DNA of 64,000 nt from Gemmatimonadaceae bacterium (GTDB lineage Bacteria; Gemmatimonadota; Gemmatimonadetes; Gemmatimonadales; Gemmatimonadaceae): the NCBI GenBank assembly GCA_022843265.1, contig JALHNZ010000003.1, positions 1 through 64,000 of the forward strand. Direction: 5' to 3'. The notes beneath the pieces were generated by a model, which saw only the letters and a program-made list of their open reading frames with translations, made no database searches and had not been told where the DNA came from. Of this stretch, positions 36,813 through 46,599 are shown piece by piece. Each line of letters begins with the position of its first letter. The stretch's first letter is position 1. Position numbers and translations under genes: made by a program.

Positions 36813-39512
36813 ATGAACCTCATTCTTGATCGCCTCGCTACCGCCCTTGCCGACCGCTACCGCCTCGACCGCGAGCTCGGCGCCGGCGGCATGGCCACCG
36901 TGTACCTTGCCCGCGATCTCAAGCACGATCGTGATGTCGCGATCAAGGTGCTGCATCCCGATCTTGGTGCAGCGCTCGGCGGTGATCGTTTCCTGACCGA
37001 GATTCGCACCACGGCGCGGTTGCAGCATCCGCACATTCTCCCGCTGCTCGACAGCGGTGACGCCGACGGTTTGCTGTACTACGTGATGCCGCTGGTAACG
37101 GGCGAAACGTTGCGCGCGCGTTTGGAACGCGAGCAACAGTTGCCGATTGCCGATGCGGTGCGCATCGCACGCGAAGTCGCGAGTGCACTCGATTATGCGC
37201 ATCGACAGACCGTGATTCACCGTGACATCAAGCCTGAGAACATTCTGTTGCACGACGGGCAGGCGATCGTGGCTGATTTCGGCATCGCGCTCGCCGTGCA
37301 ACAAGCTGGCGGGCAGCGCATGACGCAAACGGGGCTCAGCCTCGGCACGCCGCAGTACATGAGCCCCGAACAGGCCATGGGCGAACGCACCATCGATGCG
37401 CGCAGTGATGTGTACGCTCTCGGTGCCGTGTTGTACGAAATGCTGGCCGGTGATGCGCCGTTCATGGGCAGCAGTGTGCAGGCCATTGTGGCGAAGGTGT
37501 TGAGCGAACGACCCACGCCTCTGCACATGCTGCGCGATACCGTGCCTGAGCACATCGAAGCGGCGGTGCTCACGGCGCTCGCCAAGTTGCCGGCCGATCG
37601 TTTCGCGAGTGCCGCGGAGTTTGCGAGCGCGCTCGGCGCATCGCCAACGGTGAGCACCGTGTCAGGTGCACGACGTGCTGCGGCGTCGTCGCGTGCAGAT
37701 CGCCTCATGCGCATTGTGCCGTGGGCACTGGCGCTGGCGCTCGCGGCGGTGCTCGCGGTGGTGCTGGTGCGGCCACCGCGCACCAGCGCGGAAAGCGCGC
37801 TGCCGAGCCGTCAGCAGGTCACGCTCTGGCAGTACCAGATGCCCTCGCCACTCGATGCCGGCGCGACGCGCCTCGGCAACGAAGCAGCCATCGCGCCCGA
37901 CGGCTCGGCCATCGTGTTCACCGACTCGACGCCGGAGGGCCGTATCCTGATGCGCAAGACGCGCGACGCCACCGAGGCGTCGCCGATTCCGGGAACGGAC
38001 GGGGGCATTGCGCCCTTCTACTCGCCCGATGGCAAGTGGATTGCGTTCCTGACGCTCAACGGACAGCTCCGGAAAGTCCCGGCGACCGGTGGTGGAGCGG
38101 TCACTCTGGTGGAATCGAACACGGCCAGCGCATTTGGCGGGAGCGCCTGGCTGGCCGACGGCAGCATTGTCTACAACATGGGTCGCGACCTCAAGCGCGT
38201 GTCGGCCGATGGCGCGGCGATGCCCGCGCTGAACATCACCGCGGCAGGCACGAGTGCGGGCGGCCAGAACGACGTGGTCTCCATTGGCGCCCTCCCCGAG
38301 TCGCGCGGATTCCTGTTCACCGTCTGCCGGAGCGCGTGCTCCGTGGGTTCGGACACGTGGGTGTACGATGCGGCGGCCGACAGTGCCCGCCTGGTGTTGC
38401 CGCAGGCGCTGGGCGCATGGTACTCCCCAACGGGACACGTGCTGTATACGAGCCGGGAGAATGGTCTCTATGCCGCGCCCTTCGACCTCGCGTCGCTCAC
38501 GATTACCGGCGGCGCCTTCAGTGTTATCGAGGGCGTGCTTCCGACCAAGTTCACGTTCTCGCCGACCGGCGCAGCGCTCTACACGATCGATCGGACCGGC
38601 GCCTCCGCGTCGGGGCTGGTATGGGTCTCGCGGGACGGGCGAACGGAGCCGGTCGATTCCGGATGGCGGGCGCGCTTCGATTATCCGGCCATCGCTCCCG
38701 ATGGACGCGCGCTCGCGGTGAGCGTGCGCGACAAGACGACGGATCTGTGGATGTGGCGACCCAACGGCACCCGCACGAAGGTGCAGAGCGCCGCGTCCAC
38801 CAACTGGCGTCCGTCGTGGAGCGGCGACGGGCAATCGCTGGCCTTCGTCACGCTCCGCGATGTGAGCGGCAGCGACTCGCTCGCCGTGATCCCCGTCATC
38901 TCCCGCACCGATGGAACCGGCGCCGCAACGCCGTTGGTGGGCGGCCGAGTCAACTACTTCGAAGTGGAGCTGTCACGTGACGGAGAGTGGATGGTGCTGC
39001 GTGCCGATGAGGCGGGCAGCGCCTCGGCGCGCCTATCGCGGCTGTATGCGCGCCGGCTTTCGGGGGACACGACATTGCGTCCGTTGCCCACCGGTGACGT
39101 GTCGGCGTTGCAGCCCGCGCTCTCTCCCGATGGCCGGTGGTTGGCCTACGGCTCCGGAGCGGTGGTCGGCAGTCGTGAAATCATCGTGCAGTCGTTTCCG
39201 GATGCGCAGCAGCGCGTGGTGGTGTCGCGCGCCGGGGGCTCTGAGCCGCGTTGGTCTGGCGACGGCCGCGAACTCTTCTACCGGCTCGGGGGGCAGATGA
39301 TGGCGGTCTCCGTGCCCCCTGGGCCCGTCTTTTCTCCGGGTCCGCCGCGCGCCCTCTTCTCGGTCGTGGGGTACGTCGCCGCGCGCAACCGGCCGCAGTA
39401 CGACGTGACGCCGGATGGGCAGCGCTTTCTGATGATTCGCGAGAACTCAGCCACGCAGGTGGTCTACGTGGAGAACTGGTTTTCCGAGCTGCTGGCGAAG
39501 GCGAGGCAGTGA
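36813..39512 (+). CDS. Ser/Thr protein kinase (PknB type) with C-terminal TolB/PD40 beta-propeller
   Basis: GAGGMATVYLARDLKHDRDVAIKVL, HRDIKPENILL, YSPDGKWIAF, LSPDGRWLAY; only array kinase on the plus strand. Confidence 0.93.
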   Translation: MNLILDRLATALADRYRLDRELGAGGMATVYLARDLKHDRDVAIKVLHPDLGAALGGDRFLTEIRTTARLQHPHILPLLDSGDADGLLYYVMPLVTGETLRARLEREQQLPIADAVRIAREVASALDYAHRQTVIHRDIKPENILLHDGQAIVADFGIALAVQQAGGQRMTQTGLSLGTPQYMSPEQAMGERTIDARSDVYALGAVLYEMLAGDAPFMGSSVQAIVAKVLSERPTPLHMLRDTVPEHIEAAVLTALAKLPADRFASAAEFASALGASPTVSTVSGARRAAASSRADRLMRIVPWALALALAAVLAVVLVRPPRTSAESALPSRQQVTLWQYQMPSPLDAGATRLGNEAAIAPDGSAIVFTDSTPEGRILMRKTRDATEASPIPGTDGGIAPFYSPDGKWIAFLTLNGQLRKVPATGGGAVTLVESNTASAFGGSAWLADGSIVYNMGRDLKRVSADGAAMPALNITAAGTSAGGQNDVVSIGALPESRGFLFTVCRSACSVGSDTWVYDAAADSARLVLPQALGAWYSPTGHVLYTSRENGLYAAPFDLASLTITGGAFSVIEGVLPTKFTFSPTGAALYTIDRTGASASGLVWVSRDGRTEPVDSGWRARFDYPAIAPDGRALAVSVRDKTTDLWMWRPNGTRTKVQSAASTNWRPSWSGDGQSLAFVTLRDVSGSDSLAVIPVISRTDGTGAATPLVGGRVNYFEVELSRDGEWMVLRADEAGSASARLSRLYARRLSGDTTLRPLPTGDVSALQPALSPDGRWLAYGSGAVVGSREIIVQSFPDAQQRVVVSRAGGSEPRWSGDGRELFYRLGGQMMAVSVPPGPVFSPGPPRALFSVVGYVAARNRPQYDVTPDGQRFLMIRENSATQVVYVENWFSELLAKARQ

Positions 39513-39594
39513 TGCGGGGGGCCGAGGATAGATCCGTGTTCGAGCCTGTCCAGGGTCACTCCGTGCGGGGGGGAGGGAACAGTCGTTCGCGTCG

Positions 39595-40068
39595 TCAGCC
39601 TTCGGTAAGGCGCAGTTTCATTCCCACGTGTGTCGCCTCAAAGCCAAGTCGCTCGTAAAAGCGTTTGGCATCGGCGCGCGTGGCGTCGGTGGTCAGCTGC
39701 ACGATCGCACAGCTCGCGTCTTTCGCGCGTAGGATTGCGTCGTGTACAAGCGCTTCTCCAATGCGTGCGCCCCGATGCGTGGCAGCGACTCGCACGCCTT
39801 CGATCTGTGCACGCGACGCGCCCAGGCGACTGATCCCAGGAATTATCGTCAACTGCAGACATCCGACGACTTCGGTATTGATGATGGCCACCAGCAGGTC
39901 ATTGCCTGTCTGCGCTTCCATGGCGGCGAACGCTGTACGGTACGCAGCTGGAAGTGGATCAGCGTACTGTTCGCGCGTTGCACCGAGTGGATCATCGGCG
40001 AGCAGACGGACAATAGCCGAAAGATCGGACTCGGTTGCGCGACGGATGTGCACCGCATTCGACATCAC
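39595..40068 (-). CDS. GNAT family N-acetyltransferase
   Basis: IRRATESDLSAIVRLLADD, IEGVRVAATHRGARIGEALVHDAI, KRFYERLGFEATHVGMKL. Confidence 0.92.
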   Translation of the reverse strand: MMSNAVHIRRATESDLSAIVRLLADDPLGATREQYADPLPAAYRTAFAAMEAQTGNDLLVAIINTEVVGCLQLTIIPGISRLGASRAQIEGVRVAATHRGARIGEALVHDAILRAKDASCAIVQLTTDATRADAKRFYERLGFEATHVGMKLRLTEG

Positions 40069-40084
40069 TTCAACTCCGTGTGCA

Positions 40085-42979
40085 TCAACGTCGATTTACC
40101 GGACCAAGCTGTTTATCGAGCCATTTGGTAGACTCCGCCACCCACATCGGTCGCGGCAGAAAGTGCCCGCCTTCAAACATCACCTGCACCTTCGAACCGG
40201 GCGGCGAACCAAGCAGTTCATAAAACGGACGCTGCGATGATTCATATGGAAACACACTGTCGTAACGACCGCTGAGCATGAGCACTGGAATGCGAATGCG
40301 AGGCAGAAAGTTGACGGGATCCTCCTCGGGGCGCATCGAGGCAGCATTAAAACCCGGCACGTTGAGGATCGCCGTGCGAATACGCGGTTCGATCGCAAGC
40401 ACGGTGCCGCCGATGCGCGCGCCCCAGCTTGTGCCGACATATGCCAATCGGGTGGTGTCCACGTCGTCGCGCGTAAACGCATAGTCAATCGAGCGTCGCA
40501 TCTCCGTTGTCCATCGCACCATCTGATCGCGATGTTCGATCGTTGGTGTCGGCACATCGAACTGCAACTTCGTGCCGCGCCCGTAGCTGTGTTCGTAAAT
40601 TGGATACACCACGGCACGTCCACTACGTACCAGAAAGTCAGCGTAGCTCATGGACATGGTGCGGGTGTCGCGCATCGAGAACACATCAGATGCCGGCCAG
40701 ATAATGATGGTCTGATACGGCGGCGTCGCCCGCTTTGGCAAGAAGAGAACGGCGGACATGCGCATGGCACTTCCCGGCACGTCAAAGGACACATCTTCGC
40801 GCACCCAATCGACGTGCGTCGTGTCTCGCGCCGTCACCGCCGCCTTCAGCGGCAGCGGATCGTAGTCGTACAGCGCCCTATAGCCGAGAAAGGTGGCGTC
40901 ATCGACTGGCTTGATGCGTGAGACATCGCGCGCGGATCGTGGAATGGCTGCGAGCGCGCGGAGCAGGTCCGGCGCGTCTGCGACACGACGCACAAGTCGG
41001 ATGCCGTTGATCGCCGAGCGGTCGAACTCCCGCGCGGAGTAGGCCTCAGAGAACAGGTACGCGGGATCGGACCATCCACCGCCGAGAATGTATCGACTGC
41101 CGGGTTCACGTGCGTTCACCGCCCATTCGCGCACGTTGCCGGCCATGTCAAAAATTCCTCGAGGACTCACGCCACCGGCGTTCCCGCCGCGTACCGGGCT
41201 GTCGGCGTTGTAGCGACCGTTGGGTACGACCCAGCGCGCAGCCTCCGGAATGGCCGCTGCATTCCACTCGAGTACCGTGGGCAGGTCCTTCCCTACAAAC
41301 CGCGCGTATGCGCGCGCTTCGTACCAACTCACGCCACCAACTGGAAAATCTTCGGTGCCCGGCGAAGGAGTCGAGCCCTCCCAAGCGGCTGGACCGGGCT
41401 GACCTGTCTTGTCGGTGAGTCGCGCGATGGCGTCGCGCCACGCAATCTGCTGTCCCTCGTGCACGATCGTGGAATCCCACCAGCGTGGGTCAGTATAACC
41501 GCCGGCATCCACGAACGTTTTGTATTCGCGGTTGGTCACCTCAAGCTTGTCCATCAGAAAATCAGAGAGATCAAGCGATTCCGCAGATGGTATGCTGTAC
41601 AGCGTGCTCATCAGCGCGGCGCCGCGCAGCAGTACCATACCGGAATCCGGATCGCTGACTTTTTGCAATGCCACGGGACTCGGAATTGGAGCGTAACTTC
41701 CGCCGAGTCGCGCGCCCATCACGGTGAGCGGGCGATGTCCAGCCAGTTCGTAACGATAGAACCACGCGTTGCGCGGAATACGCACGGGCTCTGTTGGTGT
41801 CACGCCTACCCTGAACCACTGTGTCGTGTCATTCACCGCGGCGCGTGTAACCGTTGCGCCCGCTGGTTCACTCAGGAACGTTTGCGTCAGTGCGATGTTA
41901 TTCCACACGAGCGCCAGTGCGGTATCGCCGGGAGAGCGCAACTCGGCGCGCTCGGCGAGGGCATACGCCGAATCAAGTTTGTCCTCGTCCACAAGTCGCG
42001 CAATTTCTGGCAGCGCGGTGTCGCGCACCCACCGGTCTCGCCGATCGCGCACGAATACAAGTCCAATAATTGCAACGGCGGTCAGCGCCGCGACCATTGC
42101 GAAGGCCATCCATCGCGCGCGCCCACGCTGCACCACCGGCTGCGGTTGCTGCAGGGCGCGCAGCGATGCCAGCAGTTGTTCGGAGTTTGTTGGTCGCGCC
42201 GCCGGATCTCGTGCAAGACAGTGAGCGACGAGCTGAGCGAGTGCCGGTGACACGTTCGCCGGAAGCGCCGGCGCGTCCTTCGTCATCTTGGCAGCAATGA
42301 CCTGCTGAAATGTGCCCGAAAACGGCGCGCGTCCCGCGAGCATCTCATACAGCATGGCGCCCACGGCGTAGATGTCAGCGCGATGATCAACATCGTTTTC
42401 CCCCACTGCCTGCTCTGGCGCCATGTACGCGGGCGTGCCGAGCGACATGCCTTCACTCGTGAGCGTTGCTGTGTCTCGCGCCGATCCAAGTGCCTTCGCA
42501 ATGCCGAAATCCACGAGGATTGCGTGTCCTTCCGAAAGCAGAACGTTGTCAGGCTTGATGTCGCGATGTACAACATCGTTCGCGTGGGCATGCACGAGCG
42601 CCTCCACCACGTCACAGGCGATGCGCAGTGCGTTCGTTTCGGTGAGCGCACCGCTCGCGCTCAGGTGTTCACGCAGCGACTGGCCGGTGGCTACGGGCAT
42701 CACGTAGTACAACAGCTGCGCATCGGCCGCGCTGCCAGAATCGAGCAGGGCGAGAATATGCGGATGATTCAGTCGCGCGGTCACCGCGATCTCCCGCAGG
42801 AATCGTTCGCCGGTCAGTGACTGCGCCAGCTCAGGCTTTAATACCTTGATCGCGACGGCGCGATCGTGTCGGAGATCGGTGGCGAGGTAGACGGTCGCCA
42901 TGCCGCCGTGGCCGAGTTCGCGCTCGACGTGATAGCGGTCAGCCAGGGCGGTGCGCAGCAGGGCAAGAGCGGCGGTCAT
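40085..42979 (-). CDS. Multidomain protein: Ser/Thr kinase + TM + FGE-sulfatase (SUMF1-like) domain + alpha/beta-hydrolase
   Basis: GHGGMATVYLATDLRHDRAVAIKVL, HRDIKPDNVLL; GGVSWYEARAYARFVGKDLPTVLEWNAAA...IFDMAGNVREWAVN; GTSWGARIG, GRYDSVFP, GGHFLP triad motifs. Confidence 0.9.
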   Translation of the reverse strand: MTAALALLRTALADRYHVERELGHGGMATVYLATDLRHDRAVAIKVLKPELAQSLTGERFLREIAVTARLNHPHILALLDSGSAADAQLLYYVMPVATGQSLREHLSASGALTETNALRIACDVVEALVHAHANDVVHRDIKPDNVLLSEGHAILVDFGIAKALGSARDTATLTSEGMSLGTPAYMAPEQAVGENDVDHRADIYAVGAMLYEMLAGRAPFSGTFQQVIAAKMTKDAPALPANVSPALAQLVAHCLARDPAARPTNSEQLLASLRALQQPQPVVQRGRARWMAFAMVAALTAVAIIGLVFVRDRRDRWVRDTALPEIARLVDEDKLDSAYALAERAELRSPGDTALALVWNNIALTQTFLSEPAGATVTRAAVNDTTQWFRVGVTPTEPVRIPRNAWFYRYELAGHRPLTVMGARLGGSYAPIPSPVALQKVSDPDSGMVLLRGAALMSTLYSIPSAESLDLSDFLMDKLEVTNREYKTFVDAGGYTDPRWWDSTIVHEGQQIAWRDAIARLTDKTGQPGPAAWEGSTPSPGTEDFPVGGVSWYEARAYARFVGKDLPTVLEWNAAAIPEAARWVVPNGRYNADSPVRGGNAGGVSPRGIFDMAGNVREWAVNAREPGSRYILGGGWSDPAYLFSEAYSAREFDRSAINGIRLVRRVADAPDLLRALAAIPRSARDVSRIKPVDDATFLGYRALYDYDPLPLKAAVTARDTTHVDWVREDVSFDVPGSAMRMSAVLFLPKRATPPYQTIIIWPASDVFSMRDTRTMSMSYADFLVRSGRAVVYPIYEHSYGRGTKLQFDVPTPTIEHRDQMVRWTTEMRRSIDYAFTRDDVDTTRLAYVGTSWGARIGGTVLAIEPRIRTAILNVPGFNAASMRPEEDPVNFLPRIRIPVLMLSGRYDSVFPYESSQRPFYELLGSPPGSKVQVMFEGGHFLPRPMWVAESTKWLDKQLGPVNRR

Positions 42980-43073
42980 GGGGCAGAAGTTCGCACCAGG
43001 AGTACCGATACGCGAGCGAGCGGGGGTGCCTGGTCGACACACCCGCTCGCGATCTGGGGCAATCGCCGGAACC

Positions 43074-43649
43074 CTACTTGGGCAGCACGACCGCGTCGAT
43101 CACGTGCACCATGCCGTTCGATCCTCTAACCGAGGCGATGATTTTCGCGTCACCGAAGAACACACCGTCGGCGGTCTTGCGAATGGTCTCATTGGTGCCG
43201 TCCACCATGCCGAGCACGGTGCCGTCTTCGAAATCGTCGACAGTGCGAGTCGAGGTCGTCACGTGGTGATGCAGGATGGTCTTGAGCTTCGCGCGGTTCT
43301 CCGGCTTGAGTAGATCGTCGACCGTGCCCGGCGGAAGCTTGTCGAACGCCGCGTTGGTGGGTGCGAATACGGTGAAGGGTCCGGGATTGGCCAGTGGATC
43401 CACAAGATTCGCCGCCTTCAGCGCAGCCACGAGCGTGGTGTGATCGGCCGAACCGACGGCAATGCGAACAACATTAGGCACCGACGATTCATCCGCGACG
43501 GCCGCCTGACCGGCCGAGGCGGCCTCGCCTGTTTCACCAGCGGCGTTCGCATTCGCTGAAAGATTCGCGGCGCTGTCGGCGTCACCGCCGCAAGCCGCCA
43601 GAAGAGCCAACGTAGAACAGGACAGGAGCAAGCGCGCAGATCGCAGCAT
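43074..43649 (-). CDS. Fasciclin (FAS1)-domain lipoprotein
   Basis: Lipobox LLAAC; LVAALKAANLVDPLANPGPFTVFAPTNAAFDKLPPGTV and GMVHVIDAVVLPK. Confidence 0.94.
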   Translation of the reverse strand: MLRSARLLLSCSTLALLAACGGDADSAANLSANANAAGETGEAASAGQAAVADESSVPNVVRIAVGSADHTTLVAALKAANLVDPLANPGPFTVFAPTNAAFDKLPPGTVDDLLKPENRAKLKTILHHHVTTSTRTVDDFEDGTVLGMVDGTNETIRKTADGVFFGDAKIIASVRGSNGMVHVIDAVVLPK

Positions 43650-43925
43650 CGACGGAGCCTCGTAAGGGGGAGACGAAGGGAGTGATTCCGTGAAGATGCA
43701 GATTACATACCGATTATTGGTCAGGAGAAGCCGGACGGCGGCGCTCCGTTTACCCGACCGACGGCCGCGGCTCAAGCCAGCTGTCCCCCGCCGCGCTTCC
43801 CAAGCCAATGCAGGCGGGCAGATACTATTGATTGGTCAGAGTGGGCGTGCAGCACTTTTCTCGCTGCGATGCCGACAATTCCGTATCGTGTGCCAGGCTT
43901 CATTCCACGGGGACCAGGCGCATAC

Positions 43926-44564
43926 TCAACCGTCACCCTTCAGTGCGGCGAGCATTTCCGCGGAGAGCAGATGTTGATCGCGGGCATGCAGTTCGTGCGC
44001 CGCGTTGGTGAGGTCCCGCGCTTCCTTGTTCTGACCCAGCTTCCACTTACCCACGATTGCATCAATGCTGATTTCGATACCGACAATGGCGGCGAGCATC
44101 TGATCGATGAACTCCTTTGACGAGTCGCCCATGCGCCACGGTCGCGCTTCGCCCACCCGCGTCTCGTGCGTTTTTGTCTGACGGCCGACGACCATGCGCA
44201 CAAACTTTTCGTCGTCGCGAACACGGATCGTCCCATGCACATGCACGGCTTGATAGTTCCACGTGGGAACCTGTTGGTGAAAATCGTGCTTGCTCGGGTA
44301 CCAGTTGGGCGAGATGTACGAGTCGGCTGCGCGAAAGACGACCATCGCCTGATCACCGTCGTTCGATTCCTGCCACACACTGTTCGCGCGCGCCACGTGC
44401 GCGAGCAGCACGTGTTTCCCATTCTGCTCGTGTAGCTCAAACGGAATGTGATTCGCGTCAAGTCCGCTCGGACCATTCACTACCAGAACGCCAAGCGGGA
44501 ACTCACGAATCACTCGATGCAATTCGTCGAGACGATGCTCTGCAAAGTGTTTGGGTACGTACAT
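43926..44564 (-). CDS. paiB: FMN-binding negative transcriptional regulator, PaiB family
   Basis: MYVPKHFAEHRLDELHRVIREFPLGVLV, YISPNWYPSKHDFHQQVPTWNYQAVHVHGTI. Confidence 0.92.
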   Translation of the reverse strand: MYVPKHFAEHRLDELHRVIREFPLGVLVVNGPSGLDANHIPFELHEQNGKHVLLAHVARANSVWQESNDGDQAMVVFRAADSYISPNWYPSKHDFHQQVPTWNYQAVHVHGTIRVRDDEKFVRMVVGRQTKTHETRVGEARPWRMGDSSKEFIDQMLAAIVGIEISIDAIVGKWKLGQNKEARDLTNAAHELHARDQHLLSAEMLAALKGDG

Positions 44565-44643
44565 GTCTCCTCACAGCACTGTGTGCTTAGTTGGTTTGCA
44601 GTGCCAGTCTCGCTAAGAGCGCCCGGAATCGCGGCTGGACGTG

Positions 44644-45147
44644 CTATTTCTGCTTACTCTGGCGGTCCCATGGGGACGTCACTCGACCGAGCAACACGTC
44701 TTCAACGTTCGCCACGCGTGCGGCGATCGTCTCCGCACGCTTTGCCGAAGCCACCATATGTGCAAGTCCGCGCTGTTTACCCGGGCTCAGCGCTTCCCAG
44801 GCTTTGCGCACGCGCGCCTTTTTCGCGAGCACTGCCGCGAGTTCATCAGGAATGTCTACATCATCCTGCTGAAGAAAACGAAACCATACTTCCACAGTGC
44901 TTCCGATCTTCAGCCCGGCCGCTTTGAGTGGGGCTTTCGGCAACATCAGATACCACCGGCCCTTCGATGGCTGCCACGCGCCCTTTACCGGCACGCCCGA
45001 CACATCGGCCTCAATGCGCAAGCGTGCGTGTTGGTCAAGCGGCAGTTCACAGCGCAGCGCAGGGTCAAGATACACAACCGTATAGAAGTACGTGCCGACA
45101 GCGTGCCGGGCGACGCGGGTTTCAAAGTGATGTGTGAAATACGTCAA
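44644..45147 (-). CDS. DUF1905 + YdeI/OmpD-associated-like domain protein
   Basis: VSGVPVKGAWQPSKGRWYLMLPKAPLKAAGLKIGSTVEVWFRF; AWEALSPGKQRGLAHMVASAKRAETIAARV. Confidence 0.8.
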   Translation of the reverse strand: MTYFTHHFETRVARHAVGTYFYTVVYLDPALRCELPLDQHARLRIEADVSGVPVKGAWQPSKGRWYLMLPKAPLKAAGLKIGSTVEVWFRFLQQDDVDIPDELAAVLAKKARVRKAWEALSPGKQRGLAHMVASAKRAETIAARVANVEDVLLGRVTSPWDRQSKQK

Positions 45148-46430
45148 GGCGACCGCCGGGTTTCAGCCTCCGCGGGGAGCTCACGCACCCGCCACGCCCG
45201 CACATGCGGCACATCATCGTCGTCCCGCCACACGCCGAGCACACGCTCCAGGCTCACCACGTGCGGTGTCACGCGCTCCGGCAATTGCACGCGCGCAACG
45301 GCGCGCCCCTCTGCGTCAAACACGAGATACCGCTGCGCGTCCGTTGGCCACACGCTGGGTGCCTCCGCCCAGAGTGTACCGTCGGTGCCCGTCAACAGCC
45401 GGTCGTGAAACGGAAACACCGTGGCGAATCGCCACGCCGCAAGCATTCGTTCGAAATCAGCCTTCGCGGATGCCGGAAACGGCCGACGGTTCATGTCGGC
45501 CGCGACGATCGCACGTACGCGATCGCCGGCATCTGCTGGCACGCGCTCCGCCGCTTGTTCGACGCGCACTATTCGTGAAAGCGAATCTCGGCGATACTCA
45601 CGGAGCTCAAACCGCTGTTCATTGGTGCCGAGAACCACGCGCGAGCCGTTTGTACTGACGTTCGTGGTCGGGCCAAACCGGATGACATCGGTGTCAGGCC
45701 AGCTCTCGCCGTTCTCGGTGGTCACCAGGTCAAAGACTTCGGCGTCAGGGACCAGCGCAATCGTGTCCACACGGGGCGACGCCTCGCTCGCACTATCACG
45801 CGCCATGTGTACGGCGACGATCGCAAACGTGTCGCGCCGCGTGGCACCGTCGAACACGGTGGGTTCGACGCGCGGCGGTCTCACACTCGCCAGCAGCCGC
45901 GCATCGTCGAGCAACGCGATTGCCCCAACTCTGCCGCCACTCTCAAAGCGCGGGTACGCGAGCTGCTCCACGTAGACGCCGTTGCGATCAAAGATCGAAA
46001 TCCGACGCTGGTTGCCGTCGAACACGGCAAATCGATCGTCTGCCAGCAGCTGAATGCGGCTGACATAGTCGACTTCACCCGGACCGCGTCCGTTCGGCAT
46101 CAACACCCGAACGAACGCACCCTGTGCCGAATACTCCCGCACCTCTCGATGGCGCACATCGTAGAGCAGGACGCGACCGTCTGGTAGCTGCGCGACCACT
46201 AAAATGTCGGTGAACGCATTCGCTGTGTCGGCGCCGTCGATGCTGAACTCAGGCACCGTGTCGAGCGTCAGCGTCGGGAGCGCCGCGAGATGCGCTGCGG
46301 ATTGCTCAACGATAGACACGCCGGCGCTGTCACGTATCGCGACGCCGCGGATGACATCCGTGGCATCCGTGCTGCACGAAGCCAATCCAATCAGGCATAC
46401 CGCGGATACCGCCAGCGCGAATCTCTTCAT
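45144..46430 (-). CDS. Exported 6-bladed beta-propeller/NHL-like lipoprotein
   Basis: Lipobox LASCS; LPDGRVLLYDVRHREVREYSAQGAFVRVLMPNGRGPGEVDYVSRIQLLADDRFAVFDGNQRRISIFDRNG. Confidence 0.75.
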   Translation of the reverse strand: MKRFALAVSAVCLIGLASCSTDATDVIRGVAIRDSAGVSIVEQSAAHLAALPTLTLDTVPEFSIDGADTANAFTDILVVAQLPDGRVLLYDVRHREVREYSAQGAFVRVLMPNGRGPGEVDYVSRIQLLADDRFAVFDGNQRRISIFDRNGVYVEQLAYPRFESGGRVGAIALLDDARLLASVRPPRVEPTVFDGATRRDTFAIVAVHMARDSASEASPRVDTIALVPDAEVFDLVTTENGESWPDTDVIRFGPTTNVSTNGSRVVLGTNEQRFELREYRRDSLSRIVRVEQAAERVPADAGDRVRAIVAADMNRRPFPASAKADFERMLAAWRFATVFPFHDRLLTGTDGTLWAEAPSVWPTDAQRYLVFDAEGRAVARVQLPERVTPHVVSLERVLGVWRDDDDVPHVRAWRVRELPAEAETRRSP

Positions 46431-46451
46431 TGTTTTCCGAAAGGGGCGAGT

Positions 46452-46574
46452 CAACAGCAACAGATCGTTCAAAAAGCTGCATGCGATTGCAGTTCCCCGT
46501 CAAATCCGTTGCTGTTGCAGTTTTCGCGTTTTTCGCGCCTTTCGCGCTTTGGCCTGGCGGCGCACCGCGCCGCC
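46452..46574. other. Highly structured intergenic segment: long-range 10-bp inverted repeat, TTCGCG triplet repeats and an 8-bp GC hairpin
   Basis: caacagcaac (46452-46461)/gttgctgttg (46508-46517); ttttcgcgtttttcgcgcctttcgcg; GGCGGCGC-acc-GCGCCGCC (46556-46574). Confidence 0.6.
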
Positions 46575-46599
46575 GGGCCCCATCAGTTGCAGTACGATC

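Noticed and set aside
37662-38834. 390-aa minus-strand ORF and the 419-aa plus-strand ORF at 37721-38980 within the kinase gene
   Set aside because: Overlap a well-supported kinase/propeller CDS; Arg/His-rich shadow translations typical of GC-rich DNA.
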